Assembly: GCA_029932755.1 (NCBI GenBank)
Contig: JAOZPK010000137.1
Coordinates: forward strand, 1-5,068
Length of the DNA: 5,068 nt
Direction: 5' to 3'
Source of the DNA: Candidatus Cloacimonadota bacterium
GTDB taxonomy: Bacteria > Cloacimonadota > Cloacimonadia > Cloacimonadales > TCS61
The notes below the pieces were generated by a model, which did not search any database, was not told where the DNA came from, and was given only the letters and a program-made list of their open reading frames with translations. Below, piece by piece: positions 1 through 5,068 of this stretch. A program made the position numbers and the translations under genes. Numbering within the stretch: the stretch's first letter is position 1; the number at the start of each line of letters is the position of its first letter.

Positions 1-2
1 AA

Positions 3-122
3 GAATGTGATGAGCTAATTGCTTTTTGGGATGGTGAATGTGAAGGGACAAAGTACACAATTGATTATGCAAAGCGGCTTAAAAAACCAATTAAGATAAT
101 TCAGGCTATAGTTAATAAATGA
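3..122 (+). CDS. C-terminal end of a SLOG-fold (DUF2493/YspA-like) protein, 5' truncated
   Basis: One open frame enters from the window edge and runs 39 codons to a TGA at 120-122; its start lies outside the window. The visible residues include CDELIAFWDG, then EGTKYTIDYAKRL, then KKPIKII. From memory of the family, this pattern (aliphatic strand ending in AFWDG, a small-residue GTK turn, an amphipathic helix, then a short strand after K-P) is the C-terminal half of DUF2493/YspA-type SLOG domains. These are Rossmann-like folds thought to bind nucleotides or nucleotide-derived ligands. The GT turn would lie at the ligand-phosphate site. The stop overlaps the next start as ATGA (119-122), which implies coupled translation with the hydrolase. 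The catalytic or ligand-binding N-terminal part is not visible, so the activity cannot be stated. That it is a real gene end is fairly sure from the ATGA overlap and protein-like composition; the family call is less sure. Confidence 0.72.
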   Translation, partial: ECDELIAFWDGECEGTKYTIDYAKRLKKPIKIIQAIVNK

Positions 123-1081
123 AAAATATAATAATTGGTATTCATGGACTAAAGAACAAACCACCCAAAGAACTTTTAGAAAGATGGTGGAAAACAGCCA
201 TTTCTGATGGGCTAAATAATATTGGTCATCATGATATCAATTTCCAATTTGAACTAGTATATTGGGCAGATCTTGAATATCCAAAACCACTCGATCCGGA
301 TATCAAAAATACTAAAGATAATTTATTCATTGAACATCCATATATTCCAATCTGTAAAACTGAATTCCCTGAGAAAGAATCGAGGATTAAAAGAAAGATT
401 CTCGATACATTTGAAGATGGATTGGATAAGATAATTTTGCATGAGAAAAAAATTAGCGGTATTGAGAAAATTGTCGACTCAACTATCAGGCGGATGTTCC
501 AAGATCTTGATGCATATTACTATGGTTATTGCAAAATTGATAAAGAGCAAATTGCCCAACAGGCATTTAGGAATAGATTAATTAAAATTCTGCAAAAACA
601 CAAACACAAACGTATAATTATCATTGGGCACTCTATGGGCTCGATTATTGCCTATGATACTTTAATTCAAGATGTTACAGAACTGAAGATCGACACATTT
701 ATCACTATTGGTTCACCACTCGGATTTCCACTGATCATTAAGAAAATACTAACAGAACAGGATATAAAAATAAATTCTGAAGCTAAACCCCCAACTCCGG
801 AAAGTATAACTTCTGCCTGGTATAATTTCTCCGATTTGGATGATAAAATTACTTTGAATTATGATCTGGCGGACGACTATTTACCAAACTCTAAAAATAT
901 AAAACCGGTTGATGTTATCATTAATAACTCTTATGAATATAATGGACAAAAAAATCCGCATAAGGTTTATGGTTATCTACAAAATGAAGAAGTTGCAAAA
1001 GTTATTAGTAGATTTTTATCTAATCGAACATCAACCTTTGCAGGGCTCTTTGCAAGATTCATAAAGAGGTTTAGATTATGA
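119..1081 (+). CDS. alpha/beta hydrolase (lipase/esterase-like), cytoplasmic
   Basis: The 320-residue protein has the marks of an alpha/beta hydrolase. An opening beta strand ends in IHG (8-10), the usual oxyanion-hole region. The strand IIII then leads into the nucleophile elbow GHSMG (170-174), making Ser172 the nucleophile, followed by helix SIIAYDTL. A further strand, FITIGSPLG (195-202), is typical after the elbow. The segment WYNFSDLDDKI (234-244) resembles the W-N-D-x-x-D region of lipase-like members and supplies the probable acid (Asp242, or Asp239). His281 in NPHKVYGYL is the likely catalytic His. No signal peptide or membrane helix is seen, so the protein is probably cytoplasmic; the basic C-terminus (FARFIKRFRL) might touch the membrane. 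The ATG is chosen because it overlaps the previous stop (ATGA) and begins directly at the first strand; no good ribosome site precedes it, consistent with coupling. The stop overlaps the kinase start, also as ATGA. The substrate is unknown; lipid, ester or thioester cleavage are all possible. Confidence 0.85.
   Translation: MKNIIIGIHGLKNKPPKELLERWWKTAISDGLNNIGHHDINFQFELVYWADLEYPKPLDPDIKNTKDNLFIEHPYIPICKTEFPEKESRIKRKILDTFEDGLDKIILHEKKISGIEKIVDSTIRRMFQDLDAYYYGYCKIDKEQIAQQAFRNRLIKILQKHKHKRIIIIGHSMGSIIAYDTLIQDVTELKIDTFITIGSPLGFPLIIKKILTEQDIKINSEAKPPTPESITSAWYNFSDLDDKITLNYDLADDYLPNSKNIKPVDVIINNSYEYNGQKNPHKVYGYLQNEEVAKVISRFLSNRTSTFAGLFARFIKRFRL
1065..1069 (+). promoter_or_regulatory. ribosome binding site of the sensor kinase gene
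   Basis: AGAGG lies 8 bases before the ATG at 1078, inside the last codons of the hydrolase gene. It supports the start that overlaps the hydrolase stop as ATGA, and it means the kinase can be translated both by reinitiation and by new ribosomes. Confidence 0.6.
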
Positions 1082-3384
1082 AAATTAGAATATTTTCGTT
1101 ATTATTAATGATAATAATATTTTTATCGCTTTCTGGTCAAACTGCAGAGATAGACAGTCTAAGAGCAGTTGTGGAAAAAACAGCAGGCACTGAAAAAGTA
1201 GATGCTTTGAATCAGCTATCCAAAGCTTTCTGGTATGAAGCTCCTGAACTTTCTATTGAAAATGGAAATAAAGCCTTGAAACTTTCCCGAAAATTAAAAT
1301 ACAAAAAAGGTGAAGCCGAAGCGATAAATAATCTTGGAGGAGCATATTACTATCTCAATGATTTTGATACCGCAGTAGAGCATTTTATTCAATCTCTGAA
1401 ACTGCGAAAACAAATTGGAGACAAAAAAGATATAATTATCGCCTTAAATAATCTGGGAATAGTTCAGGAAAGTTTAAATAATTATGAACAAGCACTCAAA
1501 TATTATTTGGAATCGATGGATATTGAAACTGAAATTGGCAATATGAATGGGGTTGCTGCTTCACTAAATAATATTGGTATGGTTTATGAAAATCTTTCAG
1601 ACTTTAATAAAGCATTAGAATATTTCAGAAGATCAGAACTTATTTACCAGGAGATAGGAAATAAATACGGTCAGGCAAGCATACTTGATAATATTGGATT
1701 GATCTTCGGTAATCTTACAAATTATGATAAAGCAATAGAATATCACTTGAGAGCTCTCAAAATTCATGAAGAGATAAAAGATATAAATGGAGTTGCCCGT
1801 TCACTTGGGAATATTGGTCAGATTTATGATAATATCGGTGAGCGTGATAAGGCTCTGGATTATTATCATAGATCACTTAAAATGGAAGAAGAACTTGGTA
1901 ATCTGTTTGGTATAGCCGGAATACTAAATAATATCGGGATCATCTATGACGATATGAAACAATATAATATAGCTCTTGAATATTATATTGATTCACATGA
2001 CATCTATAAAGAAATTTCCAATCCTAATGGAGTCGCCGATGCTTCTAATAATATTGGAGTAGCTTACAAAAACCAGAAGAGATATGATGAAGCACTAAAA
2101 TATCTTCAGGAATCACTGGCTTCCTACAAAACAATAGGAAGAAAGAAAGGAGTTGCTGCAGCATTGAACAACATAGCAACTGTATATAAAGAAACTAAAC
2201 AATTTTCAGAAGCTTTGAATTATTTCAATAAGGCTTTGGTAATTGCAAAAGAAATAAAAGTAAGAGATCTGCAGATCGAAATATATGAGAATATTTCTGA
2301 AATATTTTCCATCAAGAAGGATTATAAGAAATCTCTTCATTATTATAAACTTTATTCCAGCACCAAAGACAGTACATTCACAAAAGAAAGAATGGAAATA
2401 ATTTCTGGTATGCAAACAACTTATGAGGTTGAACTCCTTCTTGAAGATCAAGAAAAAGAAATCGTTCTTCTTCAAAAGGATAATGAAATTTACAAATTAC
2501 GTTCAGACAAACAAAATTTGGCATTACTGCTTCTTGTATTTGGAATTTTCATCCTAATGGTACTAGGATTTGTATTCTTTTATCGTTACACATTAAATAA
2601 AAAAGCAAAAATGAAGTTAGAAAAAGAGGTTGAAGAAAGAACACATGACCTTAAAAAAACCAATGTAAAATTAACAAAAGAAATTCAGGAACGTAAGGAA
2701 TTGCAAAATCAGTTAATGCGTTCGGAGCGTTTAGCAGGGGTGGGAGAACTTGCAGCTGGAATTGCACACGAGATACGTAATCCACTTGGAAATATCAGTT
2801 CATCTGTGCAAATATGCCTGAGTAAATTTGAACATCCTAAAGAAGTTCAGCAATTCCTTGAGATAATTCAAGAAGATTCCAATAAAGCTAATTCTATTAT
2901 AAAAGGGTTATTGGATTTTGCTAATCCACGTGATGTAAAATTTAAAAAAGGCTCCATTTATAAAGTACTAAAAAATGTAGTTAAAAGGATAGATGCTCGT
3001 TGCCAGGAGAAGAATATCACCGTTAGTTTAAAAAGCGGCGGAACTTTATCCAATTTTCTCATTGATGCAAAATGGCTTGAACAAGCTTTTTTGAATTTGG
3101 CGGTGAATGCCATTAATGCAATGCCGAATGGTGGACGACTCGAATTTAACATAAAACAAATAAAGAATACAATAAAAATAAATTGTACAGATACAGGGCA
3201 GGGAATTTCCAAGAAAAATCTTTCAAAAATATTTGATCCCTTCTTTACTACTCGTGAAGATGGCGTGGGATTAGGATTAAGTTTAACTCACCAAATATTT
3301 GAAGATCATAAAGGCAGCATGCAGATAGAAAGCATAGAAAAAGTTGGAACGAAAGTGATCGTTGAAATTCCAATTCAAACATAA
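1078..3384 (+). CDS. membrane sensor histidine kinase with extracytoplasmic TPR domain
   Basis: The 768-residue protein reads in order: a signal-like hydrophobic N-terminus (about 4-20, cleavage possible near Ser-Gly-Gln 19-21); about ten tetratricopeptide repeats (43-430); a coiled-coil linker (about 440-478); one transmembrane helix (about 479-503); a second coiled coil (505-548); and the kinase core. The H-box HEIRNPL places the phosphorylated His at 564, in the NtrB-like context GELAAGIAHEIRNPLG. The ATP-binding domain is complete: N-box with Asn673 and Asn677, DTGQGI at 705-710, FDPFFTT at 719-725, and GVGLGL at 729-734. An exported TPR region with a cytoplasmic kinase is the predicted topology, so the TPRs would bind a periplasmic protein or peptide. 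The TPR–coiled coil–membrane helix layout is common in Bacteroidota-type sensors. The response regulator gene follows 11 bases downstream, so it is the expected partner. No PAS, HAMP or receiver domain is visible. The signal recognised is unknown. The kinase call is very secure; the topology is inferred. Confidence 0.95.
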   Translation: MKIRIFSLLLMIIIFLSLSGQTAEIDSLRAVVEKTAGTEKVDALNQLSKAFWYEAPELSIENGNKALKLSRKLKYKKGEAEAINNLGGAYYYLNDFDTAVEHFIQSLKLRKQIGDKKDIIIALNNLGIVQESLNNYEQALKYYLESMDIETEIGNMNGVAASLNNIGMVYENLSDFNKALEYFRRSELIYQEIGNKYGQASILDNIGLIFGNLTNYDKAIEYHLRALKIHEEIKDINGVARSLGNIGQIYDNIGERDKALDYYHRSLKMEEELGNLFGIAGILNNIGIIYDDMKQYNIALEYYIDSHDIYKEISNPNGVADASNNIGVAYKNQKRYDEALKYLQESLASYKTIGRKKGVAAALNNIATVYKETKQFSEALNYFNKALVIAKEIKVRDLQIEIYENISEIFSIKKDYKKSLHYYKLYSSTKDSTFTKERMEIISGMQTTYEVELLLEDQEKEIVLLQKDNEIYKLRSDKQNLALLLLVFGIFILMVLGFVFFYRYTLNKKAKMKLEKEVEERTHDLKKTNVKLTKEIQERKELQNQLMRSERLAGVGELAAGIAHEIRNPLGNISSSVQICLSKFEHPKEVQQFLEIIQEDSNKANSIIKGLLDFANPRDVKFKKGSIYKVLKNVVKRIDARCQEKNITVSLKSGGTLSNFLIDAKWLEQAFLNLAVNAINAMPNGGRLEFNIKQIKNTIKINCTDTGQGISKKNLSKIFDPFFTTREDGVGLGLSLTHQIFEDHKGSMQIESIEKVGTKVIVEIPIQT
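1204..2367 (+). repeat. tandem TPR-coding units with a 120-base period
   Basis: The conserved N-N-I/L-G (or variant) at the first TPR helix ends at residues 87, 127, 167, 207, 247, 287, 327, 367 and 407 of the kinase, an exact 40-residue (120-base) spacing; a weaker unit precedes at about 48. Each unit follows the pattern LNNIGxVY, a tyrosine near the helix turn, ALEYY, a second helix, EIGxxxGVA. In the DNA, versions of AATAATATTGG recur every 120 bases (for example near 1567, 1687 and 2047). Units differ at many codons, so the array is old rather than freshly duplicated. The first and last two units are the most diverged, as capping repeats usually are. Confidence 0.85.
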
Positions 3385-3386
3385 AT

Positions 3387-3390
3387 GGAG
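3387..3390 (+). promoter_or_regulatory. ribosome binding site of the response regulator gene
   Basis: GGAG lies 5 bases before the ATG at 3396, in the 11-base gap after the kinase stop. It fixes the regulator start and shows it has its own initiation signal although it is cotranscribed with the kinase. Confidence 0.7.
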
Positions 3391-3395
3391 ATTAA

Positions 3396-4790
3396 ATGGC
3401 AAAAATTGTAATTGTAGATGATAACAAAAACATGCAGATTATCCTGCAGAATTTATTGACTGATGAAGGATATGAAGTAATTCCTGCAACTAATGGTAAA
3501 GATGGTTTGAAGGCAATTATTGATCAGACTCCCGATCTTGTTCTTCTGGATATTCGTTTACCGGAAATGAATGGAATAGATATTCTGCAGCAGATCACAA
3601 AGTTAGAAAAAGAAATTCTGGTGATCATGATAACTGCATACGGAGATGTTGAAACAGCAGTAGAAACCATGAAATTAGGTGCATACGATTATATTACAAA
3701 ACCGTTTGTAAATGAAGAATTAAAAATAGTGATCCGTAAAGCGTTAGATACAAATGAATTAAAACAGGAAGTAAAAATCCTGCGACAACAACTGAAAGTA
3801 AAGAAAAGTGATGATATCAATATGGGAAACAGTAATGCTGTTATGCGTATATTGAAACAAGTAGAGCTTGTAGCTACCACCGATATGAGTGTGATAATCC
3901 AAGGAAAAAGTGGTACAGGTAAGGAAGTCATTGCTAATTTGATCCATAAGAAAAGTAAAAGAAAAAATAAAGCTTTCATTCCAATTGATTGTGGTGCTAT
4001 TCCAGATACATTGGTTGAAAGTGAATTATTTGGTTATCAAAAAGGTGCATTCACCGGAGCTTCTTCTACAAAAAAAGGTAAATTCGAAGTTGCGAATGGA
4101 GGCACTCTCTTCTTAGATGAGATCACAAATCTACATCCTTCAGCACAGGCAAAAATATTACGGGTAATACAAGAAAAAAAGATTACAAAAGTCGGTGGGA
4201 CAAAACCAATTAATATCGATGTGAGAATAATCGTAGCTACTAATATCAATATCATCAAAGCAGTTCAGGAAAACAATTTTAGAGATGATCTCTTCCATCG
4301 GCTTAATGAATTCACCATCCTACTTCCATCTTTAAAAGAAAGAAAAAATGATATTCCCATAATTGCTGAACAATTCCTAAAAGAAGCTAATATTGAGCTT
4401 GAAAAAAGTATTAAAGGATTTTTGCCGGAAGCGATGAGTATTTTAGAGTCTTATTCTTGGCCTGGTAATGTGCGAGAATTGAAGCATGTAATAAAAAAAG
4501 CGGTATTACTTGAGGAAGCAGATCATATTACAACCAATTTTCTGGATCTGGAATTTGGTCGAACTCAGAAGAATTCCTTTAAAGAATCTCTAGATGAATA
4601 CTATGAAATGATAATATCTGAAGGTTCATCGATTTCTGATATTACAGCAATTGTCAGTGCAGAAATGGAACGTGTTCTTATTAAACGGATTTTAGTGGAA
4701 TCTAAATACAATAAATCTAAAGCTGCCAGGATTCTCGGTATTGATAGAAATACACTATATTCAAAACTGAAATATCTGGGAATAGAATAG
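3396..4790 (+). CDS. NtrC-family sigma-54-dependent response regulator
   Basis: The 464-residue protein is a full-length bacterial enhancer-binding protein. The receiver domain (1-120) has the acidic pair Asp8-Asp9, phosphorylation site Asp52 in LLDIRLP, the switch Thr80 and Lys102 in TKPF. The AAA+ domain (about 142-385) has Walker A GKSGTGKE (170-177), the sigma-54 contact loop GAFTGA (217-222), Walker B GGTLFLDE (235-242), sensor I ATN (281-283), the arginine-finger region around Arg296 and Arg302, and sensor II WPGNVREL (355-362). A Fis-type helix-turn-helix closes the protein (about 437-464: NKSKAARILGIDRNTLYSKLK). After phosphorylation it should oligomerise, bind an upstream site and use ATP hydrolysis to open sigma-54 polymerase. 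It directly follows the kinase, its likely phosphodonor, and precedes a sigma-54 promoter. One oddity is Lys171 in Walker A, where most relatives carry Glu; all other key residues are intact, so it should be active. AtoC/ZraR/NtrC-like members cannot be told apart here, so no symbol is given. Confidence 0.96.
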   Translation: MAKIVIVDDNKNMQIILQNLLTDEGYEVIPATNGKDGLKAIIDQTPDLVLLDIRLPEMNGIDILQQITKLEKEILVIMITAYGDVETAVETMKLGAYDYITKPFVNEELKIVIRKALDTNELKQEVKILRQQLKVKKSDDINMGNSNAVMRILKQVELVATTDMSVIIQGKSGTGKEVIANLIHKKSKRKNKAFIPIDCGAIPDTLVESELFGYQKGAFTGASSTKKGKFEVANGGTLFLDEITNLHPSAQAKILRVIQEKKITKVGGTKPINIDVRIIVATNINIIKAVQENNFRDDLFHRLNEFTILLPSLKERKNDIPIIAEQFLKEANIELEKSIKGFLPEAMSILESYSWPGNVRELKHVIKKAVLLEEADHITTNFLDLEFGRTQKNSFKESLDEYYEMIISEGSSISDITAIVSAEMERVLIKRILVESKYNKSKAARILGIDRNTLYSKLKYLGIE

Positions 4791-4813
4791 AACCTGTTTT
4801 GTAAAATTACTCA

Positions 4814-4824
4814 CGCATATTGCG
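4814..4824 (+). promoter_or_regulatory. candidate upstream activator site (short palindrome)
   Basis: CGCA-TAT-TGCG is a perfect inverted repeat (4-base arms, 3-base centre) in an otherwise AT-rich intergenic region. It lies about 175 bases before the start predicted for the sigma-54 promoter, a normal distance for an enhancer-binding protein such as the regulator encoded just upstream. The arms are short and there is only one clear copy, so this is only a candidate. Confidence 0.3.
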
Positions 4825-4970
4825 GAAGATATTCAGCACATTATCGTTTTAAAAAACTTGTCTAAATTGAATTCTTCTTTTCTATTTACAAATTTTTTTA
4901 TTACCTATCTTATTGAGGTTTATATACATAGAACATTAAATCTTCATAAAAAAACTCTCCAAATTTTGCA

Positions 4971-4985
4971 TGGCACATGATTTGC
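4971..4985 (+). promoter_or_regulatory. sigma-54 (-24/-12) promoter
   Basis: TGGCAC-N5-TTGC matches the sigma-54 consensus: GG at 4972-4973 is the -24 element and GC at 4984-4985 the -12 element, with exact 12-base spacing, followed by a T-run as in strong members of the class. Transcription should start near 4996-4998, leaving a leader of about 27 bases that includes GGAGG before the ATG at 5024. The preceding gene encodes a sigma-54 activator, which greatly raises the likelihood that this is functional. One base after TGGCAC is A where the consensus favours G. Confidence 0.85.
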
Positions 4986-5013
4986 TTTTATTAGTTGTAA
5001 AATCTTGCAAAAT

Positions 5014-5018
5014 GGAGG
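5014..5018 (+). promoter_or_regulatory. ribosome binding site of the downstream gene
   Basis: GGAGG lies 5 bases before the ATG at 5024. It decides the start: two other in-frame ATGs (4970 and 5012) exist, but the first overlaps the sigma-54 promoter and would not be in its transcript, and the second overlaps the ribosome site itself. Confidence 0.85.
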
Positions 5019-5023
5019 AAAAA

Positions 5024-5068
5024 ATGAAAAAGATGTTAATTCTTTTGGGTTTAAGTTTATTAGTGTGT
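5024..5068 (+). CDS. N-terminus of a probably exported protein, 3' truncated
   Basis: Fifteen codons are visible before the window ends. They encode two lysines followed by a leucine-rich hydrophobic run (MKKMLILLGLSLLVC), the typical start of a Sec signal peptide. The Cys at residue 15 follows Leu-Leu-Val, a poor lipobox, so a lipoprotein is possible but not supported. The gene has its own sigma-54 promoter and a strong ribosome site, so it is probably a separate transcription unit from the operon upstream and a likely target of the regulator encoded there. The function of the mature protein cannot be judged from this window. Confidence 0.75.
   Translation, partial: MKKMLILLGLSLLVC

Larger units (their letters stand above)
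4956..5018 (+). repeat. inverted repeat flanking the sigma-54 promoter and covering the downstream ribosome site
   Basis: ATTTTGCA at 4963-4970 is the exact reverse complement of TGCAAAAT at 5006-5013. Beyond a two-base AA bulge (4961-4962), CTCC at 4957-4960 pairs with GGAG at 5014-5017, and U4956-G5018 can wobble. This gives 12 pairs plus the wobble around a 35-base loop. The right arm contains the Shine-Dalgarno sequence of the next gene and the left arm lies upstream of the sigma-54 promoter, so only longer readthrough RNA could fold this way. Confidence 0.5.

Noticed and set aside
1318..2300. The 120-base periodicity as a DNA repeat or recombinational array
   Set aside because: The period is explained by protein-level TPR structure; codons differ between units, so there is no sign of recent duplication or of a noncoding repeat or CRISPR array.
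2206..2475. Open frame of 89 codons on the - strand inside the kinase gene
   Set aside because: It lies wholly within a strongly supported gene and its composition is that of antisense AT-rich sequence; no domain or convincing ribosome site is seen. The same holds for the - strand frames at 2958-3212, 3689-3979, 3759-3947 and 4037-4258.
4791..4900. Rho-independent terminator after the regulator gene
   Set aside because: There are T-runs (about 4893-4899) and weak AT-only pairings such as GTTTT-AA-AAAAC near 4846-4857, but no G+C-containing stem directly before a T-run. Termination may be weak, Rho-dependent or absent.
4913..4941. Sigma-70-like promoter TTGAGG-N17-TTAAAT
   Set aside because: Each hexamer matches only four of six positions, which is expected by chance in sequence this AT-rich, and the much stronger sigma-54 element is next to it.
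4970..5023. Upstream in-frame ATG at 4970 (and another at 5012) as the start of the last gene
   Set aside because: The ATG at 4970 overlaps the -24 element, is not preceded by a ribosome site and would put an 18-residue polar-containing stretch before the signal peptide. The ATG at 5012 overlaps GGAGG. The ATG at 5024 has ideal spacing and begins a normal signal peptide.

Overview
The window is AT-rich (roughly one third G+C) and every gene lies on the + strand. It suggests an FCB-group or similar Gram-negative bacterium. The sensor kinase, with an exported tetratricopeptide (TPR) region joined by a coiled coil and one membrane helix to a kinase, is a layout common in Bacteroidota and relatives. 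However, clear Shine-Dalgarno sequences (AGAGG, GGAG, GGAGG) and a sigma-54 system fit a relative such as Cloacimonadota better than classical Bacteroidota, which mostly lack Shine-Dalgarno sites. This assignment is inference from style; no taxonomic marker gene is present.

Layout. (1) 3-122: the last 39 codons of a gene cut by the window edge, resembling the C-terminus of DUF2493/YspA-type SLOG (Rossmann-like nucleotide-binding) proteins. (2) 119-1081: a cytoplasmic alpha/beta hydrolase with a GHSMG nucleophile elbow. (3) 1078-3384: a membrane sensor histidine kinase with about ten TPRs on the outer side of the membrane. (4) 3396-4790: an NtrC-family sigma-54-dependent response regulator with receiver, AAA+ and Fis-type helix-turn-helix domains. 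(5) 4791-5023: a 233-base intergenic region with a near-perfect -24/-12 sigma-54 promoter, a possible activator palindrome and an inverted repeat that pairs with the next ribosome binding site. (6) 5024-5068: the first 15 codons of a gene for a probably exported protein, cut by the window end.

How it fits together. Genes 1-2 and 2-3 share ATGA stop/start overlaps, and genes 3-4 are 11 bases apart, so the four probably form one translationally coupled operon. The kinase and regulator are a natural NtrB/NtrC-like pair: the TPR region would sense an envelope signal, His564 would autophosphorylate, and the phosphate would pass to Asp52 of the regulator. Its intact GAFTGA loop would then activate sigma-54 polymerase. 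The sigma-54 promoter right after the regulator gene makes the downstream exported protein the obvious first candidate target. Why a SLOG protein and a hydrolase precede the two-component pair is unknown and is the most novel aspect of the locus.
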